Assembly (NCBI GenBank): GCA_049999765.1
Contig: JBNGIQ010009156.1
Location: forward strand, 51,883-115,882
DNA from: Phaeoceros laevis
Lineage: Eukaryota; Anthocerotophyta; Anthocerotopsida; Notothyladales
Direction: 5' to 3'
Length of the DNA stretch: 64,000 nucleotides
Below are positions 31,581 through 42,024 of this stretch, piece after piece; positions within the stretch are counted from its first letter, which is position 1; every line of letters begins with the position of its first letter. Under the pieces are notes generated by a model. The model saw nothing but the letters and a program-made list of their open reading frames with translations. It did no database searches and was not told the DNA's origin. Made by a program: the position numbers and the translations under genes.

Positions 31581-31637
31581 AACCCCCCTACGGGGACCCA
31601 AATCAAAACTCAAGATGGATGTCTTCGCTTATGTATC

Positions 31638-33460
31638 ATGATGGCTTCTTTGGAGGCACTGTCAGTGTCTCCAAGCTGTTTGCGTGTCCCCGCAGCTAAC
31701 AGGAGGCGGCTTTCTCATCATCTTCGAACAATTGCCAATTTCCACACACAGAATCAGGTGTTGCCAAGGAGAGCAGCAGGTCAGGAATGTCGGTGCGCGT
31801 TGGATGCAAGTAAGAAGAAAGTAGTGGGTGGAGGAGACAGTTTGCAGGAAAAGCTTGAGCTTGTGCGGCGTGGAGAGCTTACTAGAAGCGCTGGTCTTGC
31901 GTTTTTGGATGAGGAGCTGAAGCGTGGGAATGACAAGGGGGCCCTTTCTCTCGCTAGGGCCATGGCCGAATCCGCCGTGCTGCGGGGTTTCGGTGGAGCA
32001 TCTCAGGTATGTGCCGTTAAGCTTATGTGCCATGAGAAAGTGGGAATTGAAGAAGAAGTTCCCATTGGAGCTAGGGTGTCGTGCTTAGGATTGAGTTGCC
32101 TAAAGCGTACATCTTCTCTAGGTTCCTCAAAGGATATACACGCTTGAAGAGCTGCGGTTGAACAAAATCGACACTGCCCGCTTCCTCTCTCCTGAGGATG
32201 CGACCCTTCGAGGAGTCCGGAGGACCTTACAAGTTGGTGCTTTTGTAGGAGGCATCGCACTGTGGCAAACTTTTGGACTGGACCAGTACCAGGCACTTGG
32301 GGCGGCCGTATTTTTCCTGCTTCTGGGGAGCTTGGACCAGGTGGTGCCTAAGCAGTTCCCGAGTAATCTCAAATCATTTCTATATGAGAGGCGGAAGGAG
32401 TGAACTTCTTTGTGCTCATCAATGCAATTGCAGATTGTGAATGGAGGTGGAGTAGAGGCTTTGCTGCTTGACTCAGCTGGGCGCTTATTGAGCAGCAAAT
32501 ACAAGGACAGGGTTGCACAAGTGAGTGCCGCGTTTGCCTTCTAAGCAGACGTCTTGCATTGTGCAGTGTGCAAATTCCTACTCCTTTGCCTAGCCAGCTG
32601 AGCAGCTGCAATCAGTGAGCTTGCCAGGAGTCTGATGTAGTGTCCTTGTTTGATCCTGAACAGCATGAAGCAGGCCATTTCTTGATATCGTACTTGGTCG
32701 GGATTCTTCCCCGGGACTATACGCTGTCAAGCTTGGAAGCATTTCGCAAAGATGGGGCCCTTAACGTACAAGCAGGGACTACGTTCATTGATTTCGAGTT
32801 TCAAGAGGAGGTACTTCTCAAGGAGGAACTATTATGTTGCTGAGAATTGTGCAATCTTCAAGATACTTGATCTGGAGTCTGGCCACCTTCTCTTCCACTG
32901 GAAGTTCCATTATGCTACTTCGGTGCTATAATAAAATCTGTCTGGTTATTGCAGGTAAAGTCTGGGAAACTCTCTGCCACGGTAAGTATCCTTTTCGATG
33001 CGCTTTCAATACAGCGTTTCGATGCCCGTGAGCTCTATCCCAACCTCTCTCTGGGGATTGCAGACACTGGATAAGTTCACATGCATTGCGTTAGCAGGAG
33101 TCGCAACAGAATACCTGGTGTACGGTGTTGCGGAGGGTGGCCTTGGCGACTTAAACCAGGTACAATACCGTGTGTCAAAGTGGTGTTTACAGAGGTCTGA
33201 AAGTGGTGTTTATTTTGCTACCACTATTCACTATTCTCTTTAACCTTAATCGTTTTTTGCAGCTTGACGGCCTTCTGAAAGGTTTGGGTTTCACACAGAA
33301 GAAGGCTGACTCTCAAATTAGATGGGCAATTCTGAACACAGTAACACTACTGCGTCGGCACAAGCAAGTACATGGTAAACTTGCATCAGCTATGGCTGCT
33401 GGAAAATCTGTTGGCGAGTGTATTGACTTTGTGGAGAAAGAGCTTGGCAATGACATATGA
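31638..33460 (+). CDS. Chloroplast M41/FtsH-protease-like membrane protein without AAA domain (VIR3-like)
   Basis: Seven exons join in phase to 380 residues: 31638-32006, 32122-32340, 32434-32520, 32664-32810, 32955-32981, 33064-33159, 33263-33460. The N-terminus (MMASLEALSVS, rich in Ser, Arg, Leu) looks like a transit peptide. Exon 2 holds two hydrophobic stretches (VGAFVGGIALW, AAVFFLLLGSL). Exon 4 starts with the zinc motif HEAGH (residues 226-230), as in FtsH M41 peptidases, followed by LISYLVGILPRDYTLSSLEA. There is no AAA ATPase domain. Arabidopsis relatives (At1g56180/VIR3, At5g27290, from memory) are chloroplast proteins; VIR3 acts with the FtsH/VAR2 system. Exon 5 is a 27-base microexon. 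An inverted, decayed copy lies at 62339-64000. An alternative start is the ATG at 31641. Confidence 0.88.
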
Positions 33461-33906
33461 AGCCTTAGAAGATGGAAGTCTAATGAGAGTCTGGGTAATG
33501 ACAATGGAATGTTGTCTGAAGACGGTTTGGTAATGTGGGTAATGATATCGGATGCAATTCAGAATTTCTCTTAAGACAGCCCAGGAGTCGCATGTTGTGG
33601 TTGCGTCAGCCCTTGATTTGCACCATCCCTCCAATGCCATTCTTGGTTTTCGCATGCGACAACATTGTGCCAGGCTGTTGGATTATCTTGATGTGGCCAA
33701 CCACTTCCAGATTTGGGAACACTTTTTTGATACAAAGGAGGCCTACCTACGCCTTGAACCCCTAATCAAGTATGGCTAAGCAGAAAACGAAGTACGTCTA
33801 CTCAGAAAACTTTACCGAAGCTGAATAGTTTCGTACAGTTCGCGCTTCTGCTTGCCTTGCAGCAATCAGTTTCACTTTGGACACCAACTGCTGAAGAGAT
33901 TCTGCC
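31757..33906. repeat. Inverted segmental duplication, intact arm
   Basis: This segment holds the protease-like gene from within exon 1 to its end, the spacer, and the last 100 or so bases of the transporter gene. It recurs in reverse orientation at 61888-64000. Exon lengths are conserved between the arms (for example 198 and 96 bases for the last two exons), and so is the intergenic spacer. One breakpoint is sharp, inside the transporter coding tail near 33906. The other lies beyond the window end for the second arm. Confidence 0.92.
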
Positions 33907-35781
33907 CTCTCTTCGGCTTGGAACTTTCCGAAGCTTCTGCTATCATCGAATGACTCTCCCATTGAAACATCTAATGACTCATCAACCTTGGGGTCTCTTG
34001 CAAGCTCTACAGCAAGCAGCCCATCGCAGTCTTTTTCTTTGCCGAAGACATTTTCTATCTCTTCTAACGTCTTCCCTTTCGTCTCTGGGACAAAGAAGTA
34101 TATGAAGACAACAGATAGGGCTCCTACAGCAGCAAAGAAAAAGAACGCCCCGGCAGGGGTCATTGCATCCGCCATGCTGAGAAAGGTCAATGCTACTGTC
34201 CCACTAACGACCCTGTTAGTTGCGGTCCCTAGGCCCATAGCTTGTGCTCTGAGCCTCAAAGGGAAAATCTCGGATGTGAGCACCCAGCAAATGGGACCAA
34301 ATCCAATAGAAAAAAATGACACAAAGCTGCAAATGGCTACAATGGCTAGCACAACAGGAAGGCCCAACCCAGCCCCAGGCCCGTCTAGCTGCACCGGAAG
34401 CTGAGACCCTGTAGGACTAGACTTGACATTTAAAAGCACGAAACCAACAGCAAGAACACCTAGTGAGAGGCTCATCCCTGTGCCGCTCACCATCAACAGA
34501 GGCCTTCGGCCTACACGGTCAAGCAAAGTGGTTGCAACCAAGATGAAAGCTGTCTTAAAAAATCCAACAGCAACAGTTGCCCCAAGGATCCCCGACTTGG
34601 TTGTGATGCCAGCATCTTTGAAGACTGTCGGGCTGTAGTACACTGTGGCATCAATACCAGACGCTTGCTGGAAAAACTGAATGCCCAAAGCTGCAATGAG
34701 CATTCTTCGAACAGGAGGGGTTGGAAATAGCAGTTCACGCCATACACCATCACCGTTTCCCCTCTTACATGTGTCTGGACTGACCAAACTTGCGGTCCCA
34801 TTGATCTCGGCCATGCCTTCCTCAAAGTGGATGGGTGTAGCCACTCCCGCAGCCGTAGTGATCTCTTGCAGCCGCATGTCTGCCTCTACTCTACTAGATG
34901 AGGTTTTGATGAGGACCTGCTCAGCTTCTGCTAGTCTGTTCTGCATTACAAGCCAACGAGGAGACTCTGGCATGATCAGTACCCCACCAGCAAGCATAAG
35001 TGCCGGAATTATTCCGCCACCGAGCATTAATCTCCACCCAATATTTGTTGGCAGCCCAGCAAGCAAGTAACTAGCTATGAACCCCAGTAAAATTCCAAAA
35101 TTTATAAATATCTCCTGAAGGGATACTAGTGCACCTCGACTGTTGGCAGGAGACATCTCTGCAGTGTATACTGGTGCAATCATGAGTCCAAATCCTACCC
35201 CAATGCCGGTGATCACGCGGCCTAACATCAAGACAGCAAAAGAAGGTGCCAATCCTGCAACAGCAGCCCCGAAGAAAAATATGACTGAAGCCACAGCCAT
35301 AGTCCACCTCCTACCCAGGACATCTGAGAGCTTCCCAGCCATTGCTGCTCCAAGGAGTGAGACAATATTCAAGGACCCCACGAGGATCTCCACCTGTAGT
35401 TTCTTTATTTTCAAATCCTCTTCGATAAAAAGCACAGCTCCGCTCATTACACCAACATCTGCAACAGGCGTGTACCAGAACAATGTCCTGTACAATCAGA
35501 AAAACGTAAATCCTTCGGTTATCCCAGGTAGAGACTAGAAACTTGGAACAGCGGTAAGTTGGGATAAGCATGAAGGTCCTACCGTAGCCCAACAAACTGG
35601 AATTGAACGAGGCCAGTAACGCACACCCCACAGCAAATCTGTTGAAACTGTGATTTGCTTTATGATCTTGGTTCTGTTCGGACAGCCGCTCATATCTGCT
35701 AGTCTGCTTCGATCTGTGACCCACTGCGTTCTCTACAAGGGCTGGGGTGCCTCTTGAGCCCTGATCCCCGCAATCCTCCAT
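33798..35781 (-). CDS. Polyol/monosaccharide transporter (MFS sugar-porter family)
   Basis: Two minus-strand exons, 35781-35583 and 35458-33798, join in phase to 619 residues. Exon 1 ends in helix 1 (FAVGCALLASFNSSLLGY) and exon 2 continues DVGVMSGAVLFIEEDL, the polyol/monosaccharide transporter opening. Sugar-porter signatures are GRR after helix 2 (DVLGRRWTM), PESPRWLV at the end of helix 6, a second DRVGRRPLL, and PETKGKTLEEIE after helix 12. Twelve hydrophobic segments fit. It would import polyols or hexoses with protons, driven by an H+-ATPase; substrate and membrane are not shown. The C-terminal tail after PETKGKTLEEIE is about 90 residues, longer than usual, and its end (QLVSKVKLIAARQAEARTV) is duplicated at 61888-62000. 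Confidence 0.92.
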
Positions 35782-36205
35782 TGCTTGACCGGCACGTATA
35801 ATTCACACACCATAGCGATACAGACAGGGCCCGAAAGATGGTTAAGGCGCGCGATTGTGACACACGCCCGAAACGTGGGATAACACGACACTAGCTAAGA
35901 ACTTACTTCCAGGCAGGGCAGTGCTCTCCTGCGGGATGCAGGATAAACAAGCCAAGCACGTAAAAGACACACTCTCTCTCTCTCCTTTGGGTTTGGGTTA
36001 CGTACGTTGGAACTTTCAAGGATATTTATGAACCAAGGCTCAAAAGGATCCGCCCATGGACGAATGGTCGCCTATTCATGCATGCTTGGGGCAAGAGCCT
36101 AAGTCATCTCATTCTGTGCACCTCAATCGGAGCAAAGGTCAGCTGCGCTAACACCAGGTCTGCACACTTTTATTAGTGGCTAGTAAGGAATTTTGTAGCC
36201 CTCTA
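35782..36205. other. Upstream region of the transporter, no gene
   Basis: Promoter and leader of the minus-strand transporter should be here. A short CT microsatellite is at about 35971-35985. Confidence 0.5.
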
Positions 36206-36357
36206 TTGTAATTCGTGTACAATACAGGGCTTAACCTTCATTATTGTAATTCGTGTACAATATAGGGCTTATCCTTCATTACTGTAATTCGTGTACAATA
36301 CAGGGCTTATCCTTCATTATTGTAATTCATGTACAATACAGGGCTTATCCTTCATTA
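36206..36357. repeat. Tandem repeat, 4 x 38 bases
   Basis: Four head-to-tail units start at 36206, 36244, 36282 and 36320 with single-base differences. Each contains TGTAATTCGTGTACAATA and GGGCTTATCCTTCATTA. It is the left edge of a repeat-rich block and may be internal repeats of a mobile element. Confidence 0.93.
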
Positions 36358-36396
36358 TTAATGGCAACCTCAATGTTTTTTTTTGTGAATTTCGGC

Positions 36397-36498
36397 GCGT
36401 TTTTTCATATTAGACTCAAATTGTTTACATTTACACTTTGTATCCTTGCGTTTTTTCATATTAGACTCAAATTGTTTACATTTACACTTTATATCCTT
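36397..36498. repeat. Tandem repeat, 2 x 51 bases
   Basis: Units 36397-36447 and 36448-36498 both read GCGTTTTTTCATATTAGACT at the start and differ only slightly at the end (TTTGTATCC versus TTTATATCC). Confidence 0.92.
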
Positions 36499-36892
36499 GT
36501 TGAGCCTACTCTTTTCCCATGTCTCTTTTTCCATGTCCGCTACGCCCAAGCTTCTAGAATTCAACTTAGACTTTCGACTTGAGACTTCAGGCGATTTCCA
36601 TTGCTCCTGGGCCATGTGGCCAGTCGCCAAGTCGCCGAACCAGTGCGCGAGCAGCACAGCTCGTGTGCCAGGGTGCACAAGCCCCTCCTCAAGGCGCCCC
36701 ACCCCAGCCAATCTTCGCCAAACTCTCGCCAACACGCTGCCGTGGCGCCACCCGCGGTAGCGTGGGTACCTACCACAAGGGGCACATGCCCGGCACGGTG
36801 GCAACCTGCCACATGGCCCCATGCTTGCCGGCCCTGCAAGGGGGATGGGCAAGAGGGGCTACTGCTGGTGGCGGGGGTTCAACTCCCGCCGG

Positions 36893-36924
36893 CCCAATGG
36901 TAGGGCGTGAGCCCTACCATTGGG
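36893..36924. repeat. Perfect hairpin, 14-base stem, 4-base loop
   Basis: CCCAATGGTAGGGC, loop GTGA, then its exact reverse complement. Just before it, GGCGGGGGTTCAACTCCCGC folds like a tRNA T-arm and resembles a Pol III B box, but no full tRNA precedes it. Both lie in a GC-rich block (about 36600-36930) unlike its AT-rich flanks, probably part of a mobile element. Confidence 0.8.
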
Positions 36925-36947
36925 ATATCCCTCACGAGATGGCAACC

Positions 36948-37220
36948 TCAATGTTGCATACATGGAACAACAAAGCTAACCCAATGTTGCCACTGTTACA
37001 TATATGGAGCAACAAGGCTAACCCAATATTGCCAGTGTTGCGTATATGGAACAACGCTAACCCAAGCCAAAAAGGCTGCAGTCGTGACCACTTTGCACAA
37101 ATGGGAAGATCACAAGGCTAACCCAATGTTGCCAGTGTTGCGTATATGGAACAACAATGCTAACCCAAGCCAAAAAGGCTGCAGTCATAACAACTTTGCG
37201 CAAATGGGAAGATTACAAGG
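36948..37220. repeat. Nested tandem repeats
   Basis: A unit of about 40-55 bases (GCTAACCCAATGTTGCCAGT, then TATATGGAACAAC) repeats several times. A larger unit of about 103 bases (starting at 37056 and 37159, with CCAAAAAGGCTGCAGTC and AATGGGAAGAT) repeats twice. The phrase GGCAACCTCAATGTT also occurs at 36363 and 36941, which suggests these blocks belong to one repeat family. Confidence 0.8.
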
Positions 37221-37800
37221 AGGGGCAAGCCAGGAATTCAAAATAATCAACATTATTGGAGGAAAGGCAAGACAATATTTCTTTCCTGTTAGCCTCGCAA
37301 TCTTGCAAGCCTCATAGCTCAAACTTGCAAATCAGCCTTAGAGTTGATAAACTGTTCTAGGAAGTGCATCCTACGTCTTCTTATCAGGATGGCATCTTCA
37401 ACGGACTCAATCAGGACATGAAGATTGAAGGGAAGACAGGAAAGAACGTAGTTGTAACAACATTTAAATCAGGAGCTGTGAAGATTGTGGGGGCAAAAAC
37501 TATCGGGCAAATGAGGGTAGCATTCCACATAGTTCACCCTTATGTCATCAAAGAGAGGGTACCACGACCCAAACCCTGAAGAATAATTTGGAAAGACGTT
37601 ACTAAATATTCAAGGGTCTAAGAAAGGTGAAGGAGAAGAAAAAGGTCTAAAAATGGTTGGAATTAAAAGAAGAAGAAAACAAGACTCTAATAGATGAAGA
37701 CCAAGAAGAGGAGGAATCTTATAAGAGTAGCTAGAAGAAGTCTCCAGAAGAAGACGAAGAAGAGGAGAAATATTATAAGAGGAGCTAGAAGTGGGAGAGC
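37221..37800. mobile_element. Probable degraded mobile-element interior with purine-rich tract
   Basis: A short open frame (37364-37579) has no known motif. From about 37600 to 37800 the strand is strongly purine-rich. It has two diverged units around AGAAGAGGAGGAATCTTATA and AGAAGAGGAGAAATATTATA, like the tail or polypurine region of a retroelement. No reverse transcriptase, integrase or clear long terminal repeat is visible, so the class is undetermined. Confidence 0.35.
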
Positions 37801-40596
37801 TAGTATTCTACTTATAACGAACTAAAAGTGAGCTAAAGGACTCCCAACTCAACATCACCGGTCTCATTCTATAGGCCTCCACTTTACAATAAGAGTCCTT
37901 CAGCTTAACGATTTTAATTTTGATTTTCAATTAAACAGTTGACTTTAGGTCCCGTTGAAAATATATTTGTAACTCTCATAAGGGACAGACTCGTTTTCCA
38001 AAGCAAGCAAGCTATCTAGCTGTCAATTCAATTCTTTGCTGTCTGTGTTGTCGTGTTGAGGTTGGTGACTGTTGCTTTAGTATGCGCTGGCGAGGCAGTC
38101 CCCGAAAGCCCGGTTCGGGCCGGAATATCTATCGCCAGCCCTTATTTACAGCCCACCGTTCTCTAGATAGATAGTTCTGACACCCCTCAAATTCCGTGAG
38201 GCGTAATGAAGCAAAGCAGGATTTCACGGGACCGCCCGGCCGCATCAAATGCAAACGGCAAACGAGATAAATGCAGGCCAGAAGCAGGCCCTTCCTTAAT
38301 GCAGCCGCTGGCTGGGCCCGTGCACGAGCAGGGGCCGGCGGGTACAGCACCCGCGCCCGCATTCAATGCTGCATCAGCACATGCCCATGCACCACCGCCA
38401 TCATGCCATGATCCATGTCGGTTGCAACCGTATATCGTCGTGACCGGCTACGCACCGCGTGGCCTATTTCCCACCTGATGACCCGGGGAGACTTGTCTCG
38501 TACATGTCGAACCCACCATCATCATCATCAGGTTGGAACATGCCAGCGACGTCATCATGGAACCGGCTCCTGAAAGTCCCACGCGCCGGCGTACACCGCA
38601 GCCCTAAAAAGCGTATATACGTCGCGCTTCATACCGGGAACGCGACGGTGTCAGGTTGACCCGGCCCGTTTTCTCCCCGTCGAAGTGCGCGTCGTGAAGC
38701 CCACCTGGCCTCCGTCCCGTTCCGACAACCTCGCTCGGCATGAGACAAAGCTCAAGTGACGCAAATCTCAACGCAGAGGATTCCGTTTGCTGTCCACAGA
38801 CGAGCACGTCACACAAACGTGGTGGATACACGAAATATACGTGCAGCAGAGACGTGACATGGAATGATGATGTCATGACTCATGATGGGCATGGGCTCCA
38901 TGCCATAGCGTCGACAGCAGTACCAGTACCGGCGTACTGTACAGTGTGGCGCGCCACTGCAGTACGTACGATGCTGCTGGTGCCGCGGCTCGGCTGTTGT
39001 CTGGTCTCCCGTTGCGGCTCCGTAGGCGGTGCTGCTGCTGCATATGTACATGTACTGCGGTGCATGGCTGTGGGCCATGCTCTAATAATTAGACCATGTA
39101 CCCATGGGTGCAATAACAACAAGAAACAAGAAAAGATAAAAAAAGCGATGCCTACTTTTTTAATGGGAAAGGAGAAAGGGCAGCAGGGGGGCGTCCTTTG
39201 CAATGCTCCCTGGAACTGGGGGGCCGAATCTGCTGTGCCCTACCACCTACTTACCTTTACCCCATCATCAGGCGCCTTCGCCTTGATTAGAGCACTCATG
39301 GATTCCATCCAGATCTAAACCTGCCGTCCGGCCCTCATGCTCAGGATGTACTTACCTTCTTCATTACCATGCAGCCGCGAGGATCAACAACCTTGCCACG
39401 AACACCACATCTACATGCACTATAACATACATGCATGACATACATGCAGTATAGGGCAGCAGTGAGTGATGGTTTATGCATGCATGACATATATGTATGG
39501 ACCTGATCTGGGATGGTGTAAACCTCTTCAAATATCAACCAACAACATATAGTAAACCGTGTAAACCTCTTCAAATATCAAACAACAACAACATCTAGTA
39601 AATGATAACTGTGATGTGATATGATATTCATTTTGTGAGTGATGTGATGTTCATTTGAGGAGCTTAGACCACCCGATTGAGGGTCCTCTTGCCCCCGTGG
39701 CCTAGTGATGGTTTATACCATGCCGACTCCACATGAGAATCCCATAGGCACGTTCTAGAGGTATCGGCATCTACTTGCCCAGCACGCTTAGAGGACTACT
39801 ACTACTAGACTAGTCAAGATTCAAGAAACGGGGACGAGGGCGGGGACAGGACGGGACGGAGCTGGACTTGGGTCATGAGGCCCAGTGGGTGCGAAGAAGG
39901 CGGAAAAAGTACGCAAGGCTACTGTGGTAATGGTTGTAACGTGTACCGCGGGGACCTTTTGCTTTCCCGTCGGCGTCACCCTTGTCCCATCGCCATAAAT
40001 TGGGCCCTGTATTGTACACGGCGTCGGTGGTGACCCACCGGCGCTTCGCTTATGACTACCGGCCCAGTTGGGCCTGGTAGAGTGTCGTGTAGAGCAAGCC
40101 CAGCTTTCTGCGCTGATGACCTGATTCTGGGCCTGTTCTGCAATAAAGGACTGGTGCGGTGCAGGGCAGTGCAGTGCAGTTGCGGCCCGTTACGGGCGGA
40201 CCGGAGTCAAGTCTGCTGCTACTGTAGACCGCTCTAGACTAGTCGAATAGTCTAGTGGGGTGGATGGTGGCACCATAGACCTTTGCCCGGACGTTAAGCA
40301 ATACACACACATACACACCATGGATGTACATATATGTACATCCACGTGTTTACCCTTGGCGCTGAGCGAATTGATTTTTTTAATAGGTGAGTTGGAGCAA
40401 GAGATGTTTGCATTGCAAGTTGCAAGTTGCTTCTTGTGAGGTCCGAATTCCGGCATCTGCACTATCTGCCAATGAATGACTGGGTTCGACATCCTAGGAA
40501 TACTCCTACACTAATGCTCTACAGAGTCTTAGATTTTGACACCTATATGCTGGGATATTGGGGAAAGTGGGGATAGAGAGGCACCTGGCCACCCAC
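37801..40596. other. Long intergenic region before the gap
   Basis: No gene is recognised in 2.8 kb. The part from about 38040 to 39100 is GC-rich; the part from 39400 to 39700 is AT-rich with short repeats (see 39516-39601). Open frames here lack motifs. Confidence 0.5.
39516..39601. repeat. Tandem repeat, 2 x 43 bases
   Basis: Units beginning at 39516 and 39559 both read GTGTAAACCTCTTCAAATAT, then CAACAACAT and TAGTAAA, with a few differences. Confidence 0.85.
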
Positions 40597-40996
40597 NNNN
40601 NNNNNNNNNNNNNNNNNNNNNNNNNNNNNNNNNNNNNNNNNNNNNNNNNNNNNNNNNNNNNNNNNNNNNNNNNNNNNNNNNNNNNNNNNNNNNNNNNNNN
40701 NNNNNNNNNNNNNNNNNNNNNNNNNNNNNNNNNNNNNNNNNNNNNNNNNNNNNNNNNNNNNNNNNNNNNNNNNNNNNNNNNNNNNNNNNNNNNNNNNNNN
40801 NNNNNNNNNNNNNNNNNNNNNNNNNNNNNNNNNNNNNNNNNNNNNNNNNNNNNNNNNNNNNNNNNNNNNNNNNNNNNNNNNNNNNNNNNNNNNNNNNNNN
40901 NNNNNNNNNNNNNNNNNNNNNNNNNNNNNNNNNNNNNNNNNNNNNNNNNNNNNNNNNNNNNNNNNNNNNNNNNNNNNNNNNNNNNNNNNNNNNNNN
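40597..40996. other. Assembly gap, 400 N
   Basis: There is no sequence here. Open frames spanning the gap are meaningless. Confidence 1.
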
Positions 40997-41631
40997 GCTT
41001 CCTGCCGTCTTTCTGTCTGCCTTGCTCGCTTCGCGTCCATCTCTTGCCGTCTCCGCTTCCTCGCCTCCTTCCTTCCTCGCTCTCAGCCAGGTCGCCCATA
41101 TAGTACACGTAGAAATCTCCTCCACCCTCCGCACCGGCCTGCATTCTTGGCGCGTTGTTTGCACATTGCCTCTGCTGCTGGCGTCGCTTTGCCTAGCCGC
41201 ATCATTGCTTCCATCTTCTTGTGAGGGAAGTGATTGCGTGTTTGCAACTGATCCTGTCCGTCCTCCTCCTCCTGCTCCGTCCTTCTGTCCCTAGCGAGGT
41301 AGTCTGCCCGCCAGCCACAGCTACTGCATCCGGGCAGCCAGCGCGGGATCTGCTACTGCTGTTGTTGCCCCTTCTCTGGCGTTTTTCTTGTGCAGCACAG
41401 CAGCAGCTGGATCTGAAGACGTCTCTTATGGCCAATCCTGTATTCGGCACAGCAAGAGCGGGGATCCGGCACACAACAAGGAGCAGCAGAAGCCGGAGCC
41501 GGCCAGGACAGTCCATTTTGTTGTAGTGCTCGCCTCCCAACCTCCCTCCTTCCCCCCCGGTCCTCCCTCCCTCCCTTGCTCCCTTTTTTCTCTCCCGACA
41601 GACATCGCTGGCCACCACTGACTGACTGACC
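40997..41631. other. Upstream region of the CLE gene
   Basis: Rich in C and T, with long pyrimidine runs (for example 41530-41600, ending CCCGACAG). It may be a CT-rich 5' leader, or the run could be an intron 3' end. No other coding sequence is recognised. Confidence 0.5.
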
Positions 41632-42024
41632 ATGAGCCGGAAAACGCGCCCCTGCTCCACCTCTCCGGCCGTCTCGGCGCTTGTGCTCCTCTCGCTCCTG
41701 TTCCTCAGCGCGCAGCCGCACCACGCGCACTCGCGACTGCTCTCCGTGCCGTCCAAGCTTCTTCTTCAGCAGTCCAGCAGCGATGACCTCGACGCAAGAG
41801 GAGGAGGAGGAGACAGCAGCGGGAACGGGGTTCATGAATTCCAGCCACCGGAGCCTTCGCATGTGGTGGTGGTCGACTTCACGCCCTGCCGAGGTTGGGA
41901 GACCTCGTCTTCCTCCTCTCCCAGCGCCAATTGCCCGCCGCCTCGCCCCGACTTCTCCGATGGCCCCGGGTTTGCCACCTCCAAGCGGCTCACTCCCACG
42001 GGACCTGATCCTCTGCACAATTGA
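41632..42024 (+). CDS. CLE peptide hormone precursor
   Basis: An intronless frame of 130 residues. The N-terminus is a clear signal peptide (basic start, then VSALVLLSLLFLSAQ, then small residues). The middle is variable and rich in Ser, Gly and Asp. The last 12 residues are RLTPTGPDPLHN, a textbook CLE motif (R-L-x-P-T-G-P-D/N-P-L-H-N), preceded by SK and followed at once by the stop. Secreted CLE dodecapeptides, often hydroxylated on the central prolines, are sensed by CLAVATA1-type receptor kinases and control stem-cell and division decisions. The initial Arg makes it R-type (CLV3-like) rather than H-type (TDIF). The ATG is the first in frame after the pyrimidine-rich leader. The GC-rich coding region is normal for the neighbourhood. 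Confidence 0.95.
   Translation: MSRKTRPCSTSPAVSALVLLSLLFLSAQPHHAHSRLLSVPSKLLLQQSSSDDLDARGGGGDSSGNGVHEFQPPEPSHVVVVDFTPCRGWETSSSSSPSANCPPPRPDFSDGPGFATSKRLTPTGPDPLHN

Noticed and set aside
35970-36000. Telomere-like TTTGGGTTTGGG
   Set aside because: Two units only, and not the plant TTTAGGG repeat.
36860-36900. Possible tRNA gene
   Set aside because: Only a T-arm-like fold is present; no anticodon arm, D arm or acceptor pairing can be built.
38206-39320. Open frames in the GC-rich intergenic region
   Set aside because: GC-rich DNA gives long chance frames on all strands here; none shows a family pattern.
40536-41294. Open frames spanning the 400-N gap
   Set aside because: The middle is unknown sequence, so the frames carry no information.
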